DNA of 64,000 bases from Cryptomeria japonica (Eukaryota > Streptophyta > Pinopsida > Cupressales > Cupressaceae), in assembly GCF_030272615.1 (NCBI RefSeq), contig NC_081409.1, forward strand, positions 877,927,594 through 877,991,593, written 5' to 3'. The position numbers and the translations under genes are program-made. Under the pieces are notes generated by a model that saw only the letters and a list, made by a program, of their open reading frames with translations, was not told where the DNA came from and made no database searches. Of the stretch, positions 43,194 to 55,501 are shown in pieces (position 1 is the first letter of the stretch; each line of letters begins with the position of its first letter).

Positions 43194-46100
43194 TTTAGCC
43201 CCAACTTTAGCTATCATATGAAATTATGTTCATATGCAAGCTAAAGTAAAAAAAAGTAAAAATTCATGAAAAAGGATATATCCACAAGTTGTCAAATGAA
43301 GCCCATAGTGGTATCTGCAATACATAGTTAGGATCCACACCCTACAAAAACACATGTTAGATAAAATCACAAAATCACCTAAATGCTTACTAAGGAAGGT
43401 GATGAAAATTTGAGGGTAGCTATATGCCCACCCTATTCCATCTTGCTAACTTTAGTGAGTTGAAATAGGGTATCATGTTTACCACATCGAATTGTGAAAG
43501 AAGATTGATGATAAATGCTCACAAGAATATTTGATACAAGATCAAAAAACTAATGGAGAATAATTTGGTAAGAAAGAGAACTAAGCCTCAACTCCAACAC
43601 AACAAAGAGTGTGAGGATTTGAGATCTCTCTAACATAAGATGAAATATTTAAATGGAAACAAATGCAAAGAGAAGGAAGAAGAGACAAAAAGCATGAATA
43701 CACACTTGGGTGATACATGAGAAGAGAAAAGGAACCATGGAAATCTACCCCCTAAAACTAGGTGATCCATTGAGAGAAGGACATGGAAAACTAGCCCCCA
43801 GACTCTATCTAGGTGATCCATGTAAGGGAGGATAGTGAGAACACCATTAGTTCCACTCAACCTCATGCATGTGTGTACAAGTAGAACAAGGATACCTACC
43901 TTCGACACCAATAAGATATCCATCATGAAACAATGTCATAAATCCAAGCAAGAGAGGGAATTGAGATGACATGAAAGAGAGATTATTTATAATAACACTC
44001 TTCTTAAATAAGGCAAGAGATCCTCATTAGGGATATGCATGCGCACAAAATAGAAGGGTTTATTATAAAAGATACTACTCAATGAAGAAAAGAAATTAAC
44101 AAATGATCAAGAAATTCCAACACCAAGGAGGAAGTCCCAATTAATGATATGTACTTAAGATCCACATTAGGGATGCTTGTTCCAATATGAGGGAAGGAAT
44201 TAAAATATGAATACACCTCTACAATCAATAAGAAATCCTTATAGAAGACACTACCTCACAAAGGGGAAATTTTAATCCTAAGAAGAAGAGATGTTTCAAA
44301 TCCCTCTTCCTCCCCATATACAGGAATAAGAGATGAGATAGAAATAGGATATTATGTTGCTTCCAAAATTATGATTTCATGTGAAAATGTACCATCATGA
44401 ATGACAATGAGGCCCTAGTAAGTGAGCTACCAATGTCACATAATGATGAGAAACATAATAGCCATTAATGTTATTTAAAGACATGATAGATTGAATGAGG
44501 TATTTGAAGATGACATGTTAAATTCTCTACTATAAGTGAGATTAAAAACATGTATAAGATAATGAATGTTAAAAAGTCTTTAGAAAGAGAGAAGTTTATA
44601 GGAGAATAATTGGCCAGTAAGTCATAATTTTCTTTCACACAAGAGATATTAGGAGAGGGATAAGTATAATTCATTAGAGCCTTATCCATAGAAGAAGGGA
44701 TTTTAGAATGAGTAGAAAATAAAGCCTCATAATTGGGATTAGAAATATCTTGAGGAGATTCATAAAGATATTTATTCATCACCAAGATTTTCTTATGAGG
44801 GGGATAATTGTTGAAAGAAGTAGAAGATGATTTAATTGACGTGAGGTTATCATCACTACTAAATATAGCATTCACATTGAGAGATGGTCTTTTATATTAT
44901 TTGGTGGTCTTAGAAGGATTATATCCAAGTCCAAATGAAGCTTCATGTGTATTATGTTCTAAAGAAACTTTAATTACTTGTTCATTTGTGCCACAATCAT
45001 TGCCATCATAGCCACTCTTAGCTAAAATGTGAAAATGAGGACCATAAAGGGATGCCAAATTAGGAGGAGATGGGGATGGATCATAGGTCTCAGTGCTATA
45101 TGAATTAGAGGAAGGATTTGAAAAATATTTGAATTAGAAGTATCCACAAAGTGGTTACCTAGTTGCTTAGACAAGGCGGGTTTCTCTATGGGTTCCTCTT
45201 TATATTTCTCCTTCTCAGTCTTAGATCCTTTCCAAGATACTCTATACTCTCCTATAAAAGTAGGGGTAAAGTCTAGAGATCCCCAATCATCATTTTTTAT
45301 CACTTCTTCAGGAGAAAATATATTCTTGGGAGGAGGTTCCAATTGACTATGAGAATTAGGAGAACTAGAAGGAACAACATCATTAAAGGAAATAGATGTA
45401 TTTGGAGAAGTAGAAGGATTGGAAGAAGAATGTGAAGTAGTTGAACAAGAAGATCTAGATTTTAATGGTTATTGAGGTTTCCAAACTAACAAGGTGTATG
45501 CCATATTGTTATAAATGAATTTGACTTGCCTATGTAAAGTTGAGGGGACAACTTGCATGCTATGAATCCAAGGTATACCTAATAGAAGGTTATATGTCAA
45601 ATTACCTTGCATAACATGAGTAGGTGTAGGTAACACAATAGGGCCTACCCTAACAGGAAAGGTTATGACACCTAGACATTGTTTAGCCACATTATAAAAA
45701 CCTCAAATAGTAATAGAAGAAGGTTCGAAGAGAGAACGATCCACATTAATCTTATCCAATAAGTCCAAACCACAAACACTAAGGCTAGATCCATTGTCCA
45801 CAAGGGTTCATCTTATAAAACTATCATGGATAATAACCATAATCATAAGAGGATCATATTGATTTTGGATTTTAGGAGAAGGTAACTCATCTCATGTGAA
45901 TACAATTTTATCTTTGGATTTGTTTTTTAGGATCAATCAAAGAGGACATGTTATTAGGTGTCATTGCGAGTGCGATGGCTAATTTTTTCAAAGCATCTTG
46001 TAACATCCCATGATAAGCAAGTGAAGTTTGAACCAAATCCCAAATAAAAATCTTTGCAGGAGTAGCTTTAAGTTCTTCAATGAGATCATACTCCTTGCTA

Positions 46101-47799
46101 GGAGTTGATATACGAGGTGCTTGTGGAAGAGTAGGTTGAGATGGAGAAAGCGAAGTTGGGATAACTAGAGGAGGATTAGGTTGCCTATTGTTTTTTGTGT
46201 TGTAAGTATGAGCAACCATATTATAACTTTCTCTAGTAATTTTCTTAGCACACTCATAAGGGCTCTTAGTAAGATAGCCTCCTTGCATAGTAATAATAGG
46301 CTTCTTAGGAGTGCAAAAAGAATCATCGGCATAACCACCTTGAACCACTAAGATAGGCTTACGTTGGGAATTTTGAGAAGGAAAAGCACCTTGAACTGTA
46401 AAGAGGGGTTTAGGAATATGAAAGGTGTCCTTAGAAGAAGAATGAAAGAGATTATTGGAAGATTTTTTGATAGTCTCTTATTGCACTAAGATAGTATCAC
46501 ATATAAGACCAATTTTAGGAGGGAGACTAGAAGTAGGCATTGATGCTTTAGGAGGAAAAGTAGGAAAGGTCATATTATCCTCTATCACCAAAGGATATAT
46601 ATGGGGAATAAAATATCTAGGAGAAGGATCAACATTACTCTTTAAAGTCTCACCTTTTAGAGGGAGATCTTTTAAAAAGATGTTAACCATCTTATCTTGA
46701 ACTAGGGTATCCTTATGAGTAGAACCAAGTTGAGGGGAGGGAGATGATTTATTTTTAGAGGGAGAATGATTGAGATTCATGGAAGGTGAGATACTATGAA
46801 GGGAGTTATCAATCACTATTTCATCCCCTTTCTAGGTTTCTCTCATGCGGGAGAGAATAATCAACACCTTCTTCTAATGGTTCATCCCAAATAATGAGGT
46901 CATTAGAAAAAGTATTAGAAATTTGTTGCACAAAGATGTCCTTATTGATATTGCAAATTTTGGGAGAAGGGATAACATTGTTCATTAATTATTCATCCTT
47001 AGGAAGGAGGAAACAACTACATGTATTTACATCATCCTATTTCCTCAAAATGTCTTCAATAGGATCTTTAGGGAAGAGATCATTAGGGAAATTTATTATG
47101 ATTTCATCTTCTTTCTCTAAGGAATCTTTAGGGATAAGACAAGCTTTAGGAGAAGGGAAAGCATTTCTCATTAATGCATCATCTCTAGTGGGAATTTTGT
47201 TAGAATCAAAAGAGGAAATGCCATCACTAGGAAAAGTAGGGACAATACCATCTTCTAGCACAAAATTAAGCTCATGAGGGTAGTATTCATTAGGAGGGAT
47301 ATGCACATCTTTCTCCAAATATTCATGCTTAGGAAGGAGATCTTTGGAAGAAGTGTTCATAACCTCTTGTTGTACTAACATGCCCCCATTGGTAAGACCA
47401 AATTTAGGAGAAGATAAGTCAATGTCCATCAATACCTTTTCATTGTGAGAGGCATCATGTAGGGAAGGTAAGGTAACATTAAGAAAGGTTCTTATGATAT
47501 CATCCTCTTCCTCTAAGATAGCTAGGTGGGAAGGGCACATTTTAGGAGAATTGTCAAGATCACTCTTCAAATTTTCATCCTTAGAGCATGGGAGAGTTTT
47601 GAAGGGATTGGTAAAAAATATTTTAGGCACTAAAATTGTGTTATAGATAGGAGGTGGTTCTCTAAGATATGGAAAAATTGGAACAAGGGAAGCTAACCCA
47701 TTATCACATTTACGAAATGAATTTAGCATGACAATTTTTTTTTGATCAAATAATAACATATGCAAAATAAAAGGAAATGTTTAATTTTGACCAATTCAA
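43194..47799 (-). mobile_element. Minus-strand Ty3/gypsy relic with protease, no RT
   Basis: It reads from about 47799 down to the PPT at 43194-43211. Upstream frames (47765-47037, 46816-46478, 46348-45908) encode a repetitive Ser/Pro/Leu-rich region with units such as PSPK, then protease at about 45470-45850, then a linker (EPPPKNIFSPEEV ... DDWGSLDFTPTFIGEYRVSWKG). The expected RT does not follow; 44470 down to 43211 is non-coding. The element is therefore deleted or non-autonomous. The 5' end was lost or displaced at 47800, where another element begins. Confidence 0.65.
45469..45850 (-). pseudogene. Gypsy retropepsin fragment
   Basis: The minus-strand frame reads LVDNGSSLSVC at about 45800-45770, then a TTA/stop-broken linker, then CLGVITFPVRVGPIVLP and GNLTYNLLLGIPWIHSMQVVPSTLHRQVKF. 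The order and motifs are those of a plant gypsy aspartic protease. The active site is D-N-G-S, like the D-N-G of the element at 12018-19303. In-frame stops are present upstream of 45690. Confidence 0.78.
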
Positions 47800-48541
47800 T
47801 GTTAGGATTGATGACAGTCCCAAAGATACTAAGAATTTTTGACCTTACTAATTATTTTGCATTCCAAAACAATTTATCAGTAAACAAGACTTAATGCAGT
47901 AAATATGAACAATAAAGACAACATAGAAGGAACACCATAATACAAGATTTTAATGAGGAAACCCGATGTGGGAAAAAAATCGGTGGGATTTGTGACCCAC
48001 AATATTCACTCACTAGCCAATGATTGAATATTACTTACAATGAGGTGCATGTACATGCAGGAAGGCCAACTGCCTATAGCTCACTGCTCAAATACAAAAG
48101 GAAGTCTCACTGACTTACAAAATGGATTACGAGAATCCAATATAATGTACTACTACAAAACAACATCTGCTATGCCAGGTTCAGTATGGGTTTAAGCTCA
48201 TACTATAACCATAAACCCTTATACAAAATTTGCCTTAATTTTTGCTCAACACTTCTACATATTCATCATGCCATATCCTATATCAAAATGATTTAAAATA
48301 TCTCATACTTATATATGAGTCTTATTACAATATCCCATGCCATCTTACAAAAAGATATTTACAATTAAATACAATAATCAAAACCTTGTCGGTTGGGGTA
48401 CGGTATACATTGTTGTCACTACCAGTGAACTGTCTGCCGGTGAAGTGTCTGTCGGTGCTGGTGCCATAAGATTGCAAGGTTGCCATCAATGACAACACCT
48501 TCAATCACCTTCAAGTCTCATTGGAGTGTGCAATGCCAACA
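47800..48541 (-). repeat. 3' LTR of the truncated pol-less element
   Basis: The plus strand runs TGTTAGGATTGATGACAG ... GTGCAATGCCAACA; the plus-strand start is the complement of the usual ...ATCCTAACA LTR end. It is followed on the plus strand by ATCTCCCCCTTTGGCATTGATG, the complement of the PPT block seen at 4777 and 40742. Confidence 0.85.
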
Positions 48542-48723
48542 ATCTCCCCCTTTGGCATTGATGACAAAACTCATGAGAAAAATCCCAAAACTGTCCCAAA
48601 AATGAATTCCAAAATTTTACCAAAAATGTGTGCTCCCCCTGAGCAAATGATCTCTTCTAAAAGTCATTTTTCTCTATTCTACTACTCCTCCTTTGACATG
48701 AATGACAAAGGTTGTCAAAATTG

Positions 48724-51508
48724 TCAAATGAGTGCAGTTTCACCTTGAGCTTGTAACCAGTTGGTTACAATCTGGAATAAGTCTACTAAAACCAAATTCA
48801 AGTTCTGAATAAACCTATTACTATCCTTCAAGGATGCCTCAGTTCTCTGAATTGTACCAGTGAGATGATGCATTTGTTCTTCTGGTGTCTTTTGACCTTG
48901 AATTAGTGCCTCAAAGATTTATTTCCACAGAGAGATAAGATTATCTAACTTAGGACTGAGTTTACACTTTAGCTCTTTGGCTTTTGCCTTTATCTTTTCC
49001 TTCTCTTTCTCTAACTTTTCCAATTTCTCTTCAAATCTAGCAATTTCCTCCTCAATAATTGATATTGGTTGAGATGAACCAATGATATTATCAGCTATGT
49101 TATCAATTTCCTTTTGAACTTTGTTGATTTATTTGTCAATATCCATTGTCAAATGATTGGTCTTGAAAGTATCTTTGTACAGTTCCTTGAACTCCAAAAT
49201 TGTTCCATTGAGTGTCGTTAAATGTGTATTGATGTGTTCCGTGCACTTGTTTATTGTTTCCTCAAAGAATTTTTCTTTTTCCTTCTCCATTTTCTCCTTG
49301 AATGTGTCTTCATTTATTTGGTCAATAGTCAGTATATTGCTGGTAATATATTTAGACAATGTGTCTAACTGACTCAAAGAATTCTTTACATTATCCAAGT
49401 TGCACTTGGGTGCAATCAACTTAAGAATGGGTATTGCGTCATCTATAGCCTTATAGACCAATTTATTACAATCTGTAATTTTCTTTATTGAATCCAAGAG
49501 TACTTCAATCACATTACGGGGTCTAGACTCCGTCAATGAAGTACTAGAAGTCTGCCCAACTACCTTTACAATCTCAATGCTGCTGGTAGGAGTAACCACT
49601 TTGCTTGTCTCGACCTCTGGTGGGTCAATCTGTGTTTGCATTTCCACTAGAAAAGGTTTTGAATTCTCAGTGGTGGCTGGTTGCACTACCTTAATGTGTC
49701 CCTGTGACTCTGTCGGTTTCTATGCTTGTTTCACTGTGTTATCTACTTGTATCTCTGTATATTTCTCTACATTGTCCACTATCGGTATCTCAATTGTTTT
49801 CTCTTTATTCTCTGTTGCTGGTAACCTAGTTATTGTCTCTATTGGTTTTTGAATGCTTGCATCAATAGTATCAGTAACCATGCCATTATCCAAGGGATCA
49901 CAGAATGCTCAATTTGCTCTGCCTATACCCCAATATCAATGTGTTCTGTCGGTTGCTCAGTAGAAACATTATTTTTCTTTTCATCTGTGCTTTCCTTTTC
50001 AACTACAATATTAACTTCCTGAGTGTCAATGTTCATAGTATACAAGATTTCAGACTCAGGGTTGGTATCCTCATTTGGTGCATCCACATTCTCAGTAGTC
50101 GGTGAGTTGTCAGCTTATACTAGTGGAGTAACTGAGGGTGGTGGTAGGTTATCATATACTTTAATGTTTGGTAGTCTACCTACCTTGCCTTTCCCCTTGT
50201 CCCTGTCCTTTTCATAGACTTTGAAATTTTTAGGTCTTTTCAGTTCTTCTTGTTTTTCTTTCTCAACAAAGAAAATGTCCCATTTGTCAGTTGTTTCCTC
50301 TGAAATTTCATTAACCCTGCTAGCCATTAGGCTCACATGCCAGTGTCCACTTGAAAAAACTATTCTATTTGCTTCACTGATCAATTCATCAATTTCTTCA
50401 ACTGATTTAACCGGATGTACAGCTAGAAGTTTCTCAATTTTAATTTTCTTATCTAGCTCCATAATTGCTAACCTCTTAGCATCTAATTGCCTATACAATT
50501 CACTAGGTAAATCATCTACAACTTCAATTAATACTTTCTTATATATGTCAAGATGTAGGATGATGCTATTCTCTATACTTTCTTTCTCTTCATCAGTGAA
50601 TGTATCATATAATTTGCTCACATTGGATAAGTTACCATCATTAGCTATTTCATTTAGTAAGTTGTCCAGTGGTGGTATGACCTATTTTTGCTTTTTCTTT
50701 GGTGTCAATTTCTTTGTCGATGGCCTCATTACCTATTTCTTCTTCCTTGTCTTCTTGGGTGTATGAGAGGGTACTGGTGAGGGTTTTCTCTTCCTATCTA
50801 CTCTTTTGAATATTGCAGGAATTTCACTATCTAATGAAGTACCAATCGGTGAGAGACGAGCCTCGGGTTGTAATCCTTTTAAGTCACTCTCCTTGATACC
50901 ACTGATATTCATTATGTTTTCCTTTATTTCTTTTTCTTTCTTTGTTGCACTTCTAATGTATTTTTCTCTTTCTTCCTATGTTTTAGTGTCTGCACACCAC
51001 TCTCTATTGTCTCAATATTACCAAAAACTTTTTCTTCCAGATCTCTAGGGGCTTCTAGTAGGGCTTTAGCATATGTTTCAATTATGTTTACATCAGCCTC
51101 ATATCCCATTTTTGTTACCCATACAGTTCTAGGAAGAACTGCCTCCACACAGATCTCATCCTTTTTAATTACAAAACATATTTCTTTCTCATACTTGTCT
51201 ACAATGCTTTGTGGTAATCTTTCTCTTATTTTCATTTTTGCTTTAAAGGCTTTGAAATACTTAGTAATATTGTTGTCCTTGTCTGTCACCATACTAGTGA
51301 AGATATCTAACAGTTGTTTGCCTACTGGTATATCATAACCAAAGTCTTTCTTGCCAATACCGGGAACCTCTTTTGTAAGATATAGCATCAGACATACAAG
51401 TAGGTTGCCAAAACGAAATGTACCTTTCTTATCTCCTTTGATATTTTTCAGATTGTCTATCAACTCATATTTTAACCATTCACATATATCTATCTTTGCA
51501 TTTTCATG
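48724..51508 (-). pseudogene. ORF2 (C-terminal two-thirds) of the truncated copy
   Basis: The minus frame enters at KIDICEWLK and continues TFRFGNLLVCLMLYLTKEV, ICFVIKKDEICVEAVLPRTV and a Lys-rich region (51463-50924). It then runs through 50621-50115 (IILHLDIYKKVLIEVVDDL) and 49686-49129 (VIEVLLDSIKKITDCNKL, SQLDTLSKYI), ending LFQIVTNWLQ...ALI-stop at 48724-48726. It is collinear with ORF2 of the element at 30035-41549, block for block. Several stops and frame changes are present. The function is unknown, and the conserved blocks are helical with no catalytic signature that I recognise. Confidence 0.75.
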
Positions 51509-52408
51509 GACCCACTTTTGCCAATGAAGGAATTTGGCGAAAGTGGGAAGTTCAATTTTCTAGGTGTTCGAGCGAAATAGGGGTCTTCGCTCGAACTACC
51601 CCTAGGAGTTCGAGCAAACCATGTTGCGGACCTGGGTTCGCTCAAACCGCGGGTGACTTTTGGGTTCGAGTGAACCCCCCCTTCACTTGAACCCTTTTTC
51701 AGTTAGGGTTTTTTAAAACATTTATAAATAGAAAAAGTGATAGTTAAAGGGTCATTATCAAAGTTGTCTTTTTCTGTCTGGTGGGGGTTGGATCGGAGTA
51801 GTCATCAGCATCAAGTCACCGAGCTTTGTCTGCAGCAGCTAATGTCTTTCATATTTCAGTTTTCAACCTTCATTATATCAGGTGCAGAAAATAACCCTTT
51901 GTTTGGTTTAATAATGTCTTTTTTAATTAAATTAATAAATAATTTGTTTGTTAATTTATTTTTTTAATTAAATAATTGTATATAGTTATTGTTTTTCAAC
52001 ATTTTAGAAAAATGTTTGATAATTTATTGTTTTTCATTATTTTAGAAAAATGTGATAATTTAATGTTTTGACTGAAATGTGTCAATTTGTTTTTAATATT
52101 ACATAATTGTATATATGTATATTTTTTTCAACATTTTAAAAAATTGTTATGAAAAACATAGAAAACTAAGGTAGTAAATCAGAATTTAGAAAAACATTAG
52201 CAAAAAAAGAAAATTAGAAAAATGTCGCAAACGTAAATATAATAAATTAAACGTTAGAAAAATGAATAAATTTTAATTTAAATAAACATTAGAAAATTTA
52301 GATAACAAATTTAAACAAATTAGACAAAATAAATCCTCTACAATGTGACCCATTTTCACATCCTATTACATGCACAACATGACCCCTTAAGACCACATAT
52401 GCCTTGAT
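51509..52408. other. Gap with hairpins and a TATA box, possible LTR fragment
   Basis: No gene. 51511-51524 and 51534-51547 form a 14 bp inverted repeat (one mismatch, 9-base loop). 51566-51576 and 51586-51596 form a perfect 11 bp inverted repeat (GTTCGAGCGAA/TTCGCTCGAAC, 9-base loop). GTTCGAG/GTTCGCTC words recur to 51690, and TATAAATA lies at 51723-51730. 51890-52330 is extremely AT-rich. 52330-52408 has words in common with the satellite at 60375-61515. Confidence 0.55.
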
Positions 52409-53542
52409 TGTTACTACTTATCAAGTTGCCATTAGTTTTTATATTCAAATTCATACTATATACTCTAGTCAGTTAACACTACTGAATCATGGAGTCGGTA
52501 TACACAGAGAAGTCGGTATGCACAGTCTAGTCGGTTATCGAAGAAAGTAGTCACAGAACACAGTATACACCGAGCTATCTACCGAGTATCTTTTTATGTC
52601 TACCGAGCAGCAAAGATGACACACTGAGTGAAACGTGTTACTAGATTCATTGAACCTGGACATGCATATGAAAACGTGTTACAAGATCGAGGCACATCTA
52701 ACCGTTATCACATTGGAAATTGCACTAGATGATTGTGTATGATTTCGAGTTCAATCTAACCAATGAAATATTTTGTATAGTTATTCATTCGACAAATCAT
52801 GTTTGTAAGATCGAAGCAATGAATTGGATCACTGTCTTAAGAGATCTATTTATACAGCATGAGTTAAGGGTGTATGTGTGTGTGTAAGAAGACTGTTACA
52901 AAGACACAGAGGTCACCGAGAAGGTTTTTCAGAGAACAGTCGAAGAACAGAGTAAATAGAAGGGTTTACCGAGTTACTATATGGGTTACCGAGGTATGCT
53001 ATAAGCAAGGTAATCTAATCTCAGCACATAGAATCTGCTATAACATTTCAAATGTAAAGTTGCATATATTTGTAATGATTTTATTGTAATATTGTGAAGT
53101 TGTAAGAGAAACCTTTAATAGGGTAAAAGACTCTAATCAAGTCTATAAATTGTAAAGCCTCTAACTAGGTGCAACATTTAGATTATATGTTGTAAAATCC
53201 TTTAGCAAGGTAGATCTAACATATCTTGTTACTCCTAACAGGGTAAGCTATCAGAAATAGTTAATATGTAGCTCTAACCGAGCACTCTTTATTATTGTAG
53301 TAGTGAAGTTGTGGGTGCCATCCGCACCACTGTTTTTCTCTCTAACCAAGAGTTTCTGCGTAACCAAAATATATGTGTTATGGAGTGAATCATGTATGAT
53401 TGTTATCTATTTGTTTTAGCTTTATTTTATGTTACTGCACTATTTTGTTTATGCATAACAGTAAAGTTATTCAAGAAAAGTTTTGGAGTACTGATTCACC
53501 CCTCCCCTCTCAGTACATTAGCTTTCCATATTGGGCCTAACA
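52409..53542 (+). repeat. 5' LTR of the third pol-less element
   Basis: TGTTACTACTTATCAAG ... TTGGGCCTAACA, rich in ACCGAG words. Shares the pre-terminal GATTCACCCCTCCCCTCTCAGTAC signature with the other LTRs of this type. Confidence 0.92.
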
Positions 53543-53544
53543 AT

Positions 53545-53556
53545 TGGTATTACAGC
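53545..53556 (+). other. Mutated primer-binding site
   Basis: TGGTATTACAGC, two bases after the LTR. It differs at a few positions from the TGGTATCAGAGC complement of initiator tRNA-Met. Confidence 0.75.
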
Positions 53557-53604
53557 TTGAATCTTGGAAAAGGGTTTAACTACCTAAAGAGAAAGATCTT
53601 ATCA

Positions 53605-54876
53605 ATGGAAGGCTACAAACAATCTTGGAGGATTGTGTATCTGCAAGAAGAACTAGATCATGCTAATCAAGTGATTGTAGACATACAAAGGCAAATGCAA
53701 AAATCTCTGAAAGTAAGAAGAAGATTATCTGATGACTTGCAGGATTCTCAAGAGTAAGTGGAACAAATTGAGACATCATCTGAGAATAGTATATCTGAAG
53801 AGACTGAAGAAATGATTGGAGTATTGAAAGAAAAGGACAAAGCATTGGCTGATCAACTAAAAGCAATGAAAAGAGAACATGAACATTTCAGCACACAAAT
53901 GATTGAAAATCTAGATGCATTAAGAACAGCTAAGGATAAAGCAAGCGATCTAGAAAGAGAGAAACAACAACTTGACATCTTAGTATCTGATAAAAATGAT
54001 GAAATCATAAGGTTGACTAGGATTCAACAAAATATGGCAGACCAACTAGGTTATGCACATCATGAAGCAATTATGAAGAATGATGAAAATCAAGCATTGA
54101 AATTTGAAGTATCAAGGTTGACCGATGAACTTGAAATAGAGAAGAAATCCAAAGAAACACTGAAGAAGAGTTGTGAATCATCAAAGATGTTGGATGAGAA
54201 ATTGAATACAAGAAGACCCAACAAAGATGCAAGACTCGGTTACAAAGGAAAAGACTCTACCGAGAAAGGAATTCATACTACCGAGAGAGGGGAATCATCA
54301 AAGCAAGCTGGAAATAGGAATAACATCAAAAGAAAGAAGCCTATTTGCTACTACTGTGGAAATCAAGGTCATACTGCCAACATGTACCAAATCAGAAAAG
54401 GTAAGCAACCGAATGTCACTAATTCCAATGGTTATCGTTACAATTGCAATAAATATGGTCACACATCTAATCAATGTAGGACAAAGTCTTTTAACAATTA
54501 TCAGGAGGCAAAATTCAAAGGGTTTTGTAGAAACTGCAATAGATATGGACATAGTACTAAGAAGTGTTGGTTTAAGCAAAAGAACTACATGTGGTCTACA
54601 CACCGAGAAAACACTAGAGGTTACCGAACTTACACAGATCCTTACCAACAATATGCAGCAGTACCATGAGATTGCAATACAAGGATATGGTGTGAATGTT
54701 GTGGAAGATATGGACATATTAGTGCTAACTGTTTTATAAGGTTTGGAATGAACAACCGAAGATCATGGAGAAATCCTGGTATGGCATGTTTTCATTGTCA
54801 CAAAGTTGGACACTTGGCTGGAGATTGCAGAGATCAACCTAGAGGAGGCACTGAAGAAATAAAAGGCAAATTATAG
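53605..54876 (+). pseudogene. ORF1: coiled coil with five zinc knuckles
   Basis: A single frame of 424 codons from MEGYKQSW to TAG, broken by TAA at 53755-53757 and TGA at 54667-54669. Residues about 15-200 form a long charged coiled coil (EEMIGVLKEKDKALADQL and similar heptads). Five knuckles follow: CYYCGNQGHTANMY (last Cys lost), RYNCNKYGHTSNQC (first Cys lost), CRNCNRYGHSTKKC, CECCGRYGHISANC and CFHCHKVGHLAGDC. Retrotransposon gags usually carry one or two knuckles. A nucleocapsid or RNA-packaging role is likely. No capsid domain is recognised, and the coiled coil may provide assembly. Confidence 0.8.
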
Positions 54877-55501
54877 ATGATTTGGAAAAAGAAGGAAATT
54901 ATGTCAAATGAAGAAAGTACCTTACCTACCAAGTTAGGTGCACCTAGTCCAAATTAATTAGTAAAGGTATTAAGGGACTACATTCTCTGAAGGTTAAAAT
55001 CATAATAGTTCATATTCTATTATGTACTAAATTCAAAATCTGCATAGTTAAGATGCATTAGTAAGTTTGAAATTCTATAAAAAGTACTTTACAGGAAACC
55101 TGTCAAGTGGATGAATACAGGAAGCCTGTCAAGTCGATAAATGAAAGAAATTTGGTTACTCAGCTAAAACAAAAAAAAAGGAGAGTAAATCAGTTAAAGA
55201 GGAATCGAGTGCATTTAATGTTTTTGACCTAACCTGCACAGAGCCCGATAAGGTATTTTGTGTACTTAAAAGCATTTTCACGGTCATTTTCATTCACCAA
55301 GTTTTTGAAAGAGCAGAGAAAAGTGAATCAAGGGGATCAAAACCTCATTCAAAGAAAATCCAAGGTATTTACATCAAATCTCAACATATTGTTAAGCTAG
55401 TTTACCAATCTTGTTGCCATTATTTGCTAAGTATAAAGCGTTTGTCGTTTGAAATTCTGAAACCCTAAGGACTCTTTACTAGTTTTTACCTGAAATCTTC
55501 A
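54877..55501 (+). other. Spacer between ORF1 and ORF2
   Basis: About 600 bases without a domain. The first copy has a similar gap (32043-32347). It may hold the ORF2 leader or a splice site; nothing specific is seen. Confidence 0.5.

Larger units (their letters stand above)
47800..51508 (-). mobile_element. Pol-less LTR element, second copy, 5'-truncated
   Basis: On the minus strand the 3' LTR (48541-47800) is preceded by a purine tract and by the C-terminal two-thirds of ORF2. The LTR starts TGTTGGCATTGCACACTCC, close to the LTR at 30035. Homology to that element stops abruptly at 51508 inside ORF2, just upstream of the KIDICEWLK block, so ORF1, the N-terminus of ORF2, primer site and 5' LTR are missing. 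Confidence 0.82.

Noticed and set aside
50221-50766. 181-codon plus-strand ORF
   Set aside because: Shadow of the minus-strand ORF2, which aligns with two other copies.
41558-51524. Shared word CCCACTTTTGCCAA right of two pol-less elements (about 41558 and 51511)
   Set aside because: The match ends after 14 bases. Within 64 kb a chance match of this size is expected somewhere, and the flanks are otherwise unrelated.
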